NCBI GenBank assembly: GCA_037147235.1
Contig: JBAWVO010000227.1
Location: 1 to 10,685 of the forward strand
DNA length: 10,685 nucleotides
Reading direction: 5' to 3'
Source: JANXQG01 sp037147235
GTDB lineage: Bacteria; Planctomycetota; Planctomycetia; Pirellulales; Thermoguttaceae
Shown: piece after piece, positions 1-7,329 of the stretch
How the letters are laid out: the number at the start of each line of letters is the position of its first letter
Numbering within the stretch: position 1 is the first letter of the stretch
Notes under the pieces: model-generated
The model's database searches: none
Seen by the model: only the letters and a program-made list of their open reading frames with translations
Told to the model about the DNA's origin: nothing
Program-made: the position numbers and the translations under genes

Positions 1-531
1 AACAACACACCTTAACTTTACCCAAAAACTGTCCAGCGCGCCGGGTCCGCCGCAGGGTATTGGTAATGGCATTTGGATAACCCGAGTTTCTTTCTCTGTA
101 GAAGATAGTTGGCGAGTGTCGGCTTACGAGGTTTGGTCGATTAGGAAATTGCAGGATCGTTGTGTTCCAAGCGTTCCAGGACAAGTAGCGACATTACTTG
201 GTGACGTCAGCCCTCTCGACAGCCCATTCTATCATTTACTGCACTTTGGTGGAGAATTGGCACTCGCGGCACAGATTCGACCAGGACGCTTTGATGCCCG
301 ATCGCCCGTTTTCAAGGTGGCTAGCTTGCGATCGGTAGCTAAACACAATCCTTTTGGGTGTATTTCTTGCCTTCCTGCCACACACAAAACTTTCCAGCTA
401 TAGACTTGCTGTCATTTATCACCTGGCACGTTGGTCCGCTAGATGATTCTTGCATAGGCCCTTGTAATCCTGCTCTTGCGGGGTAGACTGAAGGTTGCGT
501 GCGGACCCTGAAGCTGGGGCCGTCTGCCGGT

Positions 532-560
532 TTGACAATACCCATGGTGACGTATTTGAA
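532..560 (+). promoter_or_regulatory. Possible sigma70-like promoter for the SHD1/TPR gene
   Basis: A perfect TTGACA (532-537) lies about 95 bases before the start codon at 633. A weak -10 candidate follows: TTTGAA at 555-560 after 17 bases, or TATTTG at 553-558 after 15 bases. The -10 match is poor and planctomycete promoters often do not follow the E. coli consensus, so this is only a candidate. Confidence 0.25.
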
Positions 561-621
561 GATAGACGCGGCGTCCTTTTGCCTATTGGCAATCCGCTGA
601 AAACAACCTTCTTTTCCTATT

Positions 622-626
622 GGAGG
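622..626 (+). promoter_or_regulatory. Shine-Dalgarno site fixing the start at 633
   Basis: GGAGG sits six bases before ATG 633, immediately ahead of a codon run that reads as a signal peptide. The frame is open back to 495, but the extra 46 residues before this ATG have no signal or domain character. This site therefore decides the start. Confidence 0.8.
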
Positions 627-632
627 TCTGCG

Positions 633-1715
633 ATGAAACTCAGATTAGGTCTTTCTGTTCTTTCCGTTCTCTGCATTCTCTCTCTTCGTCCGACACTCGC
701 TCGCGAATGGACCGACTCTGGCAACCGCAAGGCTGAAGCTGAACTGGTGCGAGTAGATGGTGCCTCTGTGGTCTTGAAGAAACCTGGCGGCAAGGTCGTA
801 TCAGTGCCGCTGTCGACGCTCAGCAAAGCCGACCACCAGTTCTTGGCTGAAGACGCTGTCCGTCAAGGAAAGCTTGCGTTCGAGAAATTGCCTGCATTTG
901 AAAAAGAAGACTTTGACCTAGCCGTCACTTGCTTCAACGAAGCAATCCGGATCAAGCTCGATTACGCCGACGCGTACTTCAATCGGGGCAAAGCCTACTC
1001 GTTCAAAGGCATGTCCGACAAAGCATTTGCGGATTACAACGAAGCCATTCGACTTGATCCGAAACACGCCAAAGCTCACAACAACCGCGGCAATATCTAC
1101 TTCGATACGGGCGAATATGACAAGTCCTTTGCGGATTACAACGAGGCTATACGACTCGACCCGAAATTCGCCATGGCCTACGCCAACCGCGGCAATATTT
1201 ACTTCAACAAGGGCGAATATGACAAGTCCTTTGCGGATTGCACCGAGGCTATACGGCTCGACCCGAAACTCGCCTTAGCCTACATCGGCCGTGGTATGGC
1301 CCACCACTACAAAGGTGGATTCGACAAGGCCATTGAAGATTACACCGAGGCTATACGACTCGACCCGAAACTCGCCAATGCTTACAACAACCGTGGTTCG
1401 GCCTACCTCAACAAAGACGAATACGACAAGGTTATCTCCGATTGCACCGAGGCAATCCGACTCGACCCGAAACACGCCGGTGCGTACACCAACCGTGGCA
1501 CAGCCTACCTCTACAAGGGCGAATACGACAAGGTCATCTCCGATTGCAACGAAGCAATCCGTCTTGACCCGAAAAATGACATAGCCTACGCCAGCCGTGG
1601 CGTAGCCTATCAAAAGAGGGGTGAACGTGACAAGGCTGCGGCTGCTTTTGCCGAGGCAAAGCGACTCCGACTCGAAAAAAGTAAAGAACGTAGCCGTTCA
1701 TACCCTGGTGAGTAA
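633..1715 (+). CDS. Exported SHD1-domain tetratricopeptide repeat protein
   Basis: 360 residues. Residues 1-23 form a signal peptide (basic MKLR, hydrophobic core, Ala before REW), so the protein is probably exported. Residues about 24-73 resemble the SHD1 (Sla1 homology 1) fold: REWTDSGNRKAEAELVRVDG, then an LKKPGGK turn, then VPLSTLSKADHQFL. This module is common in exported planctomycete proteins and is presumed to bind peptides or surfaces. Residues about 75-349 are eight TPR units. The last seven have an exact 34-residue period (starting at 112, 146, 180, 214, 248, 282 and 316) with the core AYxNRGxAY...EYDK...D(Y/C)xEAIRLDPK. TPRs act as protein-binding scaffolds. There is no catalytic motif. 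The C-terminus is short and basic (KSKERSRSYPGE). It converges on the kinase gene ending at 1962, with a 246-base gap and no good terminator. The SHD1 assignment is by pattern only; the TPR assignment is near certain. Confidence 0.9.
   Translation: MKLRLGLSVLSVLCILSLRPTLAREWTDSGNRKAEAELVRVDGASVVLKKPGGKVVSVPLSTLSKADHQFLAEDAVRQGKLAFEKLPAFEKEDFDLAVTCFNEAIRIKLDYADAYFNRGKAYSFKGMSDKAFADYNEAIRLDPKHAKAHNNRGNIYFDTGEYDKSFADYNEAIRLDPKFAMAYANRGNIYFNKGEYDKSFADCTEAIRLDPKLALAYIGRGMAHHYKGGFDKAIEDYTEAIRLDPKLANAYNNRGSAYLNKDEYDKVISDCTEAIRLDPKHAGAYTNRGTAYLYKGEYDKVISDCNEAIRLDPKNDIAYASRGVAYQKRGERDKAAAAFAEAKRLRLEKSKERSRSYPGE
966..1679 (+). repeat. Seven 102-bp TPR-coding tandem repeats
   Basis: Seven head-to-tail 102-bp units encode the 34-residue TPRs of the exported protein. 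Neighbouring units are very similar in DNA as well as protein; for example GAGGCTATACGACTCGACCC recurs at the end of several units. This suggests recent unit duplication or gene conversion. Confidence 0.85.
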
Positions 1716-1859
1716 AAGAAGCCTAGGATGGGATCGTAGCTTGCGGAGCGGCTGTGCCGAACAACCAGTTTCACGAATTACTTGGTCCCTCAATTTGTCG
1801 CCATCGCCGCTCCAAGGCATCCCAGGTGGTTTTCCGGACTTGCCACGTTTGAGTCTAAG

Positions 1860-1927
1860 TGTGATCAATTCGCGAAGTGAGTAATTCGGGTAGTGGAATC
1901 TCGATCACAGCTCGACTAGCACTTCGC
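1860..1927. other. Weak inverted repeats between convergent genes
   Basis: Between the TPR gene and the kinase gene, TGTGATC (1860-1866) pairs with GATCACA (1903-1909), and GCGAAGTG (1872-1879) pairs with CACTTCGC (1920-1927). The two pairs interleave, so they cannot form one simple hairpin, and no T-run follows. I do not call a terminator; it could be chance or a factor-binding site. The rest of 1716-1961 shows nothing recognisable. Confidence 0.25.
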
Positions 1928-1961
1928 CACCTTACGATCAACACCTGTCGTTCAAACTAAA

Positions 1962-4900
1962 TTAGTGGTAAGTCCTCGCCACGCGGAAACCGACACCTGC
2001 GAAATGTACCCCGGGTGGGAGAATGCCACGGCTGGCGGAACGTGCGTCTCTGAAATCTCCACCGTACCCACTACCACGCGTGATGCGATTTTCCTTATGC
2101 GTCGCAGTAGACGTGTCTCCAGTATCTTCGGCCACGAGGTAATTCAAACCGGAATCATGGCACCATTGACGCACATTCCCTTGCATGTCGAATAACCCAA
2201 GATCATTCGGTTTCAGACTCCCGACCGGCCATGAACGATCCTTTGAGTTCTCATTGTACCACGCATATTTCGGCAAAAGCTCCCGCGATTCCTCATAGTA
2301 ACGGCTGCTCGCTGCACCGGCCCGACAAGCATACTCCCACTCCGCCTCCGTTGGCAAACGATAACCTGTTCGGTTCAGAAAATCCGCTGCCGGCTTCATT
2401 CCTTCGTCGTACCGCCCCGCCGCATTCGTCTCGTAACACCACTGTTTTTCTGTTAACCCCTCCTTCTCGCTCAGCCAGTTGCAATATTCCGCCGCCCAAT
2501 ACCAAGACACTCCGTGCATCGGGCAATCTTGCGTCGGGGCGACGCTCTTCAAAGAGGCATTCTCTACCTCTAAATCGATGCTCGGAACTTCCTTCAAGAA
2601 CGCCAGAAACTCCCCTACGGTGACCGCTTTGCTCCCGACTGCGAACGTGCGGTCTATCCTCCGACGGTGCTGAACCTCGTCCCTGTCACGGTTCATTTCT
2701 GTGTTCGGCGTGCCCATCTGGAACTCCACCGGCCCCCGGATGATTATCATCGTCTGCCCTTGAGGCGACACGCACCAGTTCGAGTTTCCTCGTGCCTTTA
2801 CACTGACAAGCTGCCGATCGATCTCCCGAAGTTGCTCATGCTGATCCCATTGCCGCAGCAGCCACTCGGCCGCAGCATGGATACCCGCGTCTGGGTCTTC
2901 ACGGTACATGCTCAAGAACTTGGGGATTAGATTCTTACGCTCAGCGGCGGGTATCGCAATCTTGTCAAACTCGCCCAGCGCCAGCAATAACGCCCGCCGA
3001 ATGGATACTTCGTTCTCCTCGTTCATACGTCGTATGACAACTTTCGGATCGACGCTCAGCGGCATCAGACAATGGATTAAGTAGCTCCGCACCCTGGGGT
3101 CGGGACTGTGCCGCAGTAGCGGCCAGACCTTCTCGGACTGATTCATGCGCAGCAATGCCACCACAGCGTTGGCCTTCCTCTTGGCCAGCTTCTCCTTTTC
3201 GTCGTCCGGAAGAGCCTGGGCAATCTTTTTCGTCAGTTCAAACTCCAGGGTAGCTACAGCCTGCGTGCCGTGTGACTGGAGCTTCGGCAGCAGTATGGCA
3301 AACTGCCTTGCGTCTGCCATGCAGATTAGCTCGGCCAGCACCCTGGGTTCTCCGGCCGCGTAGTCGGCCAAAATGCCCGTGGCCACCGTTCGCTCCGAAT
3401 CCGTACGCTTCGCATCGTGAAAAACATCCTGAAGCCGTGGCAAGAGCCTCTTGGATACCGGCCGCAGAGCCTCCATCCAGGTGCTGACATAGAGCGGGTT
3501 TTCGGTCACCAGCACATCGGCTGTCGGCTGCGCTGCCTGGACCCAACCGGTTCCTTCGGGATCAAAGGCCGCCAGGGCGCAGGCAGCGCGGAATCGTTTG
3601 CCCTTCGCTGCCTGCGGGTCGTCCATAACCGACCACATTTCCGTAGTAAGATTCTTACTGTACGGCAGCAAAGTGGTGCAGATCACAGGCAGTTCTGCCG
3701 GCTCGGCTTCCAGCAGGCGATCGCGCAGGTAATTCACCTGCTTCGGATCTTCGTGAACCAAAGCCAAGCTGATCCTTAGGCGTTCCTTCGTGGAAAGTTC
3801 CTTTTGCTGCGACAGTTGCCTCAGCCGCGGGCCGATTTCATCGCCGAACGGTGCCATAGCCTTAATCAAGACCGGCACTTGGCCAATCTCCGCCCGACGA
3901 AGCGACTCCACCTGAGCCAAGGCTCGTTCTTTCTGCGCCTTCACGACGCGTTCTAGGCTACTCTCAGCTCGTTTTCGTTGCTCTTCCGCACGTTGTCGCT
4001 CAGTCTCAGCGGTACCAAGGGCATTCTCTGCTCGTTTTCGTTGCTCTTCCGCGCGTTGTCGCTCGGTTTCAGCAGTAACTAGGGCATTCTCTGCGCGTTT
4101 TCGTTCAATCTCGGCGGTTGTCAGTGCCCTTGATGTGCTCGCGTATCCGACGCTGGCAACGATCGCTACCAGGATCAGAAGTATTGCGGCGGTACCCGCC
4201 AGCACCGCCATCAGTGGATTCCGCCGGCACCATCGCACGAACCGTTCGGCCGGGCTTACCCGCCTTGCTGTGATCGACTCACCCGTGAGCCATCGCCGCA
4301 AATCTTCGGCCAGTGCCTGACAACTCGGATAACGATGCAAGCGGACCTTGGCCATCGCCTTCAGACAGATCGTTTCTAAATCCTTGGGGATTGACGGGTT
4401 CTCCTTCCGCGGCGAGAGCGGCTCCTGGTTGATTACCAGGGAAATCACGAGCGACGGCGGACCGGAGAAGGGCGTCGCGCCGCAGAGCAGTTCATAGAGC
4501 ACCACGCCCAGGCTGTACTGATCCGAGGCCGGGCCGACCATGTCCAGTTGCCCAGCCGCCTGCTCCGGCGGCATGTAGGACGGTGTGCCCAGCACGGTAC
4601 CGTCGTGCGTCAGCTTGCTCTCGGCTGCTTCCAGGCGAGCCAACCCGAAATCCATCAAGAGCGGATTGCCCTTACGGTCGAGCATGATATTGGCCGGCTT
4701 CACGTCGCGATGCACGACACCCAACCCATGGGCGTAATCCAGTGCCCCGGCCAGGTCCATCACCAGTTTGGCCGCCTGACGGAAGTCGGGCCGCTTCTCG
4801 TCAATGGTGCCTTCTAGCGTCTCACCTTCGATGAAGGCCGAGGCGATATAATAGGTTTCGCCGTCGCGACCAGCCTCATAGACCGGCACGATGTTCGGAT

Positions 4901-5414
4901 GGCGGAGCTGCGCGGCTGCTTTGGCCTCGATGAGTACCCGGGCTCGGCGGGTTTCCGACTGGAGCGCGCTGGCGCGGGGCACCTTCAGGGCCACATCACG
5001 GTCCAACAGCGGGTCGCGGGCTAGGTACACTTGGCCAAAGGCACCGGCACCCAACCGCCTGCGGACATCGAACCGCCCGATCTTCTCCGGCACGCCAGCT
5101 TCCCTGGCGACAATATCCGCATCCACCCCCGACACCTCTCCCTCAAGGCGAGGGGAGGTTCGGCCCGGCAATACGGCATGCGTGACGGTATCGAAACGAA
5201 GCTCTTGCGATCCTTTGCCATCCCCGGAAAGGGGCAGCGATGCCGACGAATCCTGGCGGTCGCGTGGCTCTGGGTGGGCCGTCTCGTCGGCCCGCATCTC
5301 CACGGTGAACGTGGCCCCGCACTTCTTGCAGGTTGCGCGCCGGCCGAGGCTCTCGTCCTTGACTTCGTACCGCTTGCCGCAGCCTGGGTTCGGGCATTGA
5401 ATCTTGATCGACAT
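1962..5414 (-). CDS. Membrane Ser/Thr kinase fused to FGE-like (SUMF1/EgtB/PvdO) domain
   Basis: 1150 residues. Residues 1-40 form an MJ0042-like zinc ribbon (C7, C12, C29, C32). A low-complexity linker (about 41-108) follows. The PknB-type kinase domain spans about 113-376: Gly loop GAGAFGQVY (122-130), Lys144 in VALKV, Glu163, VVHRDVKPAN with Asp237 and Asn242, MDFGLAR with Asp255, and MPPE (281-284). All key residues are present, so it is predicted active toward Ser/Thr. One membrane span lies at about 400-425. After it come a charged coiled coil (430-500) with a 21-residue repeat and a HEAT/armadillo-like helical region (about 505-870). An FGE-sulfatase-family domain (about 885-1148) shows GVSWYWAAEYCNWLS, GYRLPTEAEWEYACRAG, GLFDMQGNVRQWC and GVGFRVAR. 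The C-terminal RGSGYGGDFRDARSASRG stretch lacks the paired cysteines of true formylglycine-generating enzymes, so this domain probably binds rather than catalyses. Topology is inferred: kinase inside, FGE-like domain outside. A GAAGG lies nine bases before ATG 5414. The propeller gene is divergent from it. Confidence 0.93.
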   Translation of the reverse strand: MSIKIQCPNPGCGKRYEVKDESLGRRATCKKCGATFTVEMRADETAHPEPRDRQDSSASLPLSGDGKGSQELRFDTVTHAVLPGRTSPRLEGEVSGVDADIVAREAGVPEKIGRFDVRRRLGAGAFGQVYLARDPLLDRDVALKVPRASALQSETRRARVLIEAKAAAQLRHPNIVPVYEAGRDGETYYIASAFIEGETLEGTIDEKRPDFRQAAKLVMDLAGALDYAHGLGVVHRDVKPANIMLDRKGNPLLMDFGLARLEAAESKLTHDGTVLGTPSYMPPEQAAGQLDMVGPASDQYSLGVVLYELLCGATPFSGPPSLVISLVINQEPLSPRKENPSIPKDLETICLKAMAKVRLHRYPSCQALAEDLRRWLTGESITARRVSPAERFVRWCRRNPLMAVLAGTAAILLILVAIVASVGYASTSRALTTAEIERKRAENALVTAETERQRAEEQRKRAENALGTAETERQRAEEQRKRAESSLERVVKAQKERALAQVESLRRAEIGQVPVLIKAMAPFGDEIGPRLRQLSQQKELSTKERLRISLALVHEDPKQVNYLRDRLLEAEPAELPVICTTLLPYSKNLTTEMWSVMDDPQAAKGKRFRAACALAAFDPEGTGWVQAAQPTADVLVTENPLYVSTWMEALRPVSKRLLPRLQDVFHDAKRTDSERTVATGILADYAAGEPRVLAELICMADARQFAILLPKLQSHGTQAVATLEFELTKKIAQALPDDEKEKLAKRKANAVVALLRMNQSEKVWPLLRHSPDPRVRSYLIHCLMPLSVDPKVVIRRMNEENEVSIRRALLLALGEFDKIAIPAAERKNLIPKFLSMYREDPDAGIHAAAEWLLRQWDQHEQLREIDRQLVSVKARGNSNWCVSPQGQTMIIIRGPVEFQMGTPNTEMNRDRDEVQHRRRIDRTFAVGSKAVTVGEFLAFLKEVPSIDLEVENASLKSVAPTQDCPMHGVSWYWAAEYCNWLSEKEGLTEKQWCYETNAAGRYDEGMKPAADFLNRTGYRLPTEAEWEYACRAGAASSRYYEESRELLPKYAWYNENSKDRSWPVGSLKPNDLGLFDMQGNVRQWCHDSGLNYLVAEDTGDTSTATHKENRITRGSGYGGDFRDARSASRGILPPGVHFAGVGFRVARTYH
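3967..4092 (-). repeat. Two 63-bp direct repeats coding coiled-coil heptads
   Basis: Copies at 3967-4029 and 4030-4092 differ at only a few positions and encode two adjacent 21-residue blocks of the type AENALxTAETERQRAEEQRKR. A third, partial copy continues to the right. Twenty-one residues is exactly three heptads, so adding or losing a unit would keep both reading frame and coiled-coil register. The repeats lie just after the membrane span of the kinase. Confidence 0.85.
5133..5240. repeat. Palindromic REP/MITE-like segment inside the kinase linker
   Basis: This segment holds a stem at 5134-5159: ACCTC-T-CCCTC pairs with GAGGGGAGGT, ten base pairs with one bulged T and a five-base loop. 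A second short hairpin at 5222-5234 is CCCC-GGAAA-GGGG. It encodes linker residues about 59-94 of the kinase, reading SLPLSGDGKG at one end and TSPRLEGEVSG at the other. This resembles the PLP(L/S)xGEG peptides produced when bacterial palindromic repeats are translated. The first stem shares CCTCTCCCT with the hairpin at 7330-7355. That it is an inserted repeat is inference. Confidence 0.4.
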
Positions 5415-5532
5415 ACCGTTCCGCCTTCTTGGTGGTCCAGAAGAATCTTGATCTTTTCCATGCTACCGGTTCTTGGGGGTGGCGGCAAGGATAGGGGAGA
5501 CCTTTGTAGTATGTGTTGCGGAAAACGGCAGC

Positions 5533-5659
5533 CGTAGACATAATGGTTGGATCAGTCACTTGCGTAGAATGCAAAACCCACCCTAAAGGGCTATAAAGGT
5601 TTCTTACCCTTTTTGACGGAGCCGCAGACGAAAGGACTGATCCAATCATTATGTCTACG
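5533..5659. repeat. 25-bp inverted repeat flanking a 77-bp core (MITE-like or shared operator)
   Basis: The left arm (5533-5557, starting CGTAGACATAATGG) and the right arm (5635-5659, ending CCAATCATTATGTCTACG) are reverse complements at 24 of 25 positions. The one mismatch would be a G-U pair in RNA. Similarity continues inward for about seven bases beyond a one-base bulge. A TA lies one base inside each outer end. The core contains a nested AAAGGG (5585-5590) / CCCTTT (5608-5613). The element lies between the divergent kinase and propeller genes, 119 bases from one start codon and 38 from the other. It could be a small non-autonomous mobile element, or an operator seen in the same orientation by both genes. 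I recognise no named family. Confidence 0.75.
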
Positions 5660-5684
5660 AATCAGGTTTCCATCCAAAGTACGC

Positions 5685-5690
5685 GGGAGA
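5685..5690 (+). promoter_or_regulatory. Shine-Dalgarno-like site fixing the start at 5697
   Basis: GGGAGA lies six bases before ATG 5697 and precedes a clear signal peptide. The reading frame is open back to a TTG at 5613, but that extension runs through the right arm of the inverted repeat and would bury the signal peptide, so 5697 is preferred. Confidence 0.7.
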
Positions 5691-5696
5691 ACGGCG

Positions 5697-7310
5697 ATGC
5701 GGCGTTTCTTGTTGGTCACGATATTGGGAGTGTTGTTGTCCTCGGCCGGACAACTGACGGCCGCTCTGAACAATGAAATTCTTACTGAAGCGGTGGTCCA
5801 GCGCTACGGCCTGACCCGGGCATGGGTCACACAGGCCCAGGTCAACCGTAGCCAAGGCCGATTACAGACGATCGTTGTTTGCGATGGCGTGCTCTACGCA
5901 CAATCAAACCGCGCGACCCTGGAAGCAATGGACGCGGAAACGGGTCAAAAGCTCTGGTCAAAAATGATCGGACAGCCCAGCCATCCCAGTCTTCCTCCCA
6001 GCATCTATCGCGATCTGATTGCCACGATCAATGGTTCCGCGCTCTATGTGATGAATCGTTATACGGGCGATATCCTCTACCAAACTACGATCAATGGCGC
6101 TCCCTGTGGCGGACCGGCACTGAGCAGCAAGCGGGCTTATGTGCCAATCGTGTCCGGCATGATCCTCGCCTATCGTTTGGAGCCGATCACGGACGCAGCC
6201 AAGGAACTCGGCAAAATCAATCCTAACGCAGCGGAAATGTCGGAAGACGAGAAGAAAGAAGCGGCCAAGAAGGCCGAAGAAGAACGCCGCGAGAACATCC
6301 GCATCCGCCAGGGTTATATTCCGCCACTGGCTTGCAATTCGACAGGCCGCGCCCTGGTTCCACCAGTGGTGACCTCGCAGAACCTCAATGAAGAGTTTGT
6401 GACTTGGGGTACTGATCGCGGTTATCTCTATGTCGGCCGCATCGACCGCCGCTCGGAAGACACATTCGTTGCCGAACGCTACCCTGACAAACACCGCCAG
6501 GAAACCCGCGAAACCTTTAATAGCCCGCCCGCCTACTTGCCGGCCGACCCAAAAGTGCTGGGCGATTCAGGTGTGATTTACGCCGGTTCGAGCGATGGCT
6601 ACGTCTATGCCATGCTGGAACATTCTAGTGAACTTCTGTGGAAATTCGCCACGCCGGATCCGGTCATCGATTCACCCGTGGTGATTGAAGATCGCGTCTA
6701 TGCCACCACCGAATTGGGCGGCATGTTCTGCATTAACGCCAAAACCGGCAAACAGATCTGGTTCGCTCCGGATGTACTCCATTTCGTCGCGGCAGGGAAG
6801 CAGCGAGTGTATGCCGCCGATAAGGTGGGCTGTCTGCGGATTCTCGATGCCCGCAACGGCACTCTACTCGACAGCCTGCCGACAAGCACCATGCCAATCA
6901 TGATCAGCAATGGCAAGACCGATCGGATCTACTTGGCCACCGAAGGCGGAACCATCCAATGTTTGCGTGAGGTGGAACAGACCAACCCGGTCGTCCACAA
7001 CGAGAGCCGCAAGCCGCCGCCGGACGACGAGCAGCCCAAGGTGTTGCCGAAGAAGCCCAAGAGCGGCGATGGCGGTGCGCCGAAGGTAGCGCGAGATCAT
7101 GTTGCTCCTAAAAAACCGGCAGCCAAAAAAGTAAAAGAAGATGCCGGCGGTGAGTTCGGTGATGCCGATCCTGGCTTGGACAAGCCTGAAAAGCCCGCCA
7201 AGCTCGCAAGGCCTGCCAAGCCCGCCAAGGGCAAAGCCGGTGCTGCCAAGGCCAAGGCAGGTGCCAAGGCGAAGAAGGGTGCCGACGCCGACGCCGACGC
7301 CGGCAATTAG
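5697..7310 (+). CDS. Exported PQQ-like beta-propeller repeat protein
   Basis: 537 residues. Residues 1-22 are a signal peptide (MRRF, hydrophobic core, likely cleavage after LTA). Residues about 55-425 contain roughly eight PQQ/BamB-type blades: VLYAQS...MDAETGQKLW (65-87), ALYVMNRYTGDILY (115-128), RAYVPIVSGMILAY (146-159), GYLYVGRID (242-250), VIYAGSSDGYVYAM (293-306), RVYATTELGGMFCINAKTG (333-351), RVYAADKVGCLRILDARNG (370-388) and RIYLATEGGTIQC (410-422). Such propellers act as envelope scaffolds (BamB) or bind PQQ in quinoprotein dehydrogenases. I see no dehydrogenase catalytic set, so a scaffold or ligand-binding role is likelier. A charged helical insert (about 179-204, SEDEKKEAAKKAEEERREN) interrupts the propeller. 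Residues about 430-537 form a disordered Lys/Pro/Ala-rich tail ending in ADADADAGN. It is divergent from the kinase gene at 5414, with the inverted repeat between them, and converges on the receptor gene ending at 7388. The family is confident; the function is not known. Confidence 0.9.
   Translation: MRRFLLVTILGVLLSSAGQLTAALNNEILTEAVVQRYGLTRAWVTQAQVNRSQGRLQTIVVCDGVLYAQSNRATLEAMDAETGQKLWSKMIGQPSHPSLPPSIYRDLIATINGSALYVMNRYTGDILYQTTINGAPCGGPALSSKRAYVPIVSGMILAYRLEPITDAAKELGKINPNAAEMSEDEKKEAAKKAEEERRENIRIRQGYIPPLACNSTGRALVPPVVTSQNLNEEFVTWGTDRGYLYVGRIDRRSEDTFVAERYPDKHRQETRETFNSPPAYLPADPKVLGDSGVIYAGSSDGYVYAMLEHSSELLWKFATPDPVIDSPVVIEDRVYATTELGGMFCINAKTGKQIWFAPDVLHFVAAGKQRVYAADKVGCLRILDARNGTLLDSLPTSTMPIMISNGKTDRIYLATEGGTIQCLREVEQTNPVVHNESRKPPPDDEQPKVLPKKPKSGDGGAPKVARDHVAPKKPAAKKVKEDAGGEFGDADPGLDKPEKPAKLARPAKPAKGKAGAAKAKAGAKAKKGADADADAGN
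7281..7304 (+). repeat. GCCGAC hexanucleotide run at the end of the propeller gene
   Basis: Three perfect GCCGAC hexamers plus a variant fourth (GCCGGC) encode the ADADADAG end of the protein. The preceding 80 or so bases are rich in GCCAAG motifs encoding Ala-Lys. Each hexamer adds two residues without shifting the frame. Confidence 0.7.
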
Positions 7311-7329
7311 TCGGAGGCTGTCCGAAAAC

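Larger units (their letters stand above)
1..632. other. Upstream region without a supported gene
   Basis: I see no convincing gene here. A GTG-started frame at 116-403 (95 codons) and an opposite-strand frame at 339-545 (68 codons) exist, but neither has a good ribosome-binding site, a recognisable domain or a repeat pattern, and they overlap each other in opposite directions. The last 100 bases form the leader of the gene starting at 633. It includes a TTGACA hexamer at 532-537 and a small palindrome TTGCC-tatt-GGCAA at 579-592. The left part could be a decayed gene remnant, but nothing in it is recognisable. Confidence 0.6.

Noticed and set aside
116..403. 95-codon GTG-started frame on the plus strand
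   Set aside because: No clear ribosome-binding site, no recognisable domain or signal, and an opposite-strand frame overlaps its end. Not distinguishable from chance.
339..545. 68-codon frame on the minus strand
   Set aside because: No domain, no ribosome-binding site, and low-complexity composition typical of chance reading.
495..632. Extended N-terminus for the SHD1/TPR protein
   Set aside because: The ATG at 633 has GGAGG six bases upstream and begins a signal peptide; the extension would mask it and has no domain character.
4891..5649. Several 155-169-codon frames on both strands over the kinase start and intergenic region
   Set aside because: They are shadows of the GC-rich kinase coding sequence in other frames, with arginine- and proline-rich composition and no domains.
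5613..5696. TTG-started N-terminal extension of the propeller protein
   Set aside because: It translates the right arm of the inverted repeat and would place 28 residues before a clear signal peptide; ATG 5697 has its own GGGAGA site.
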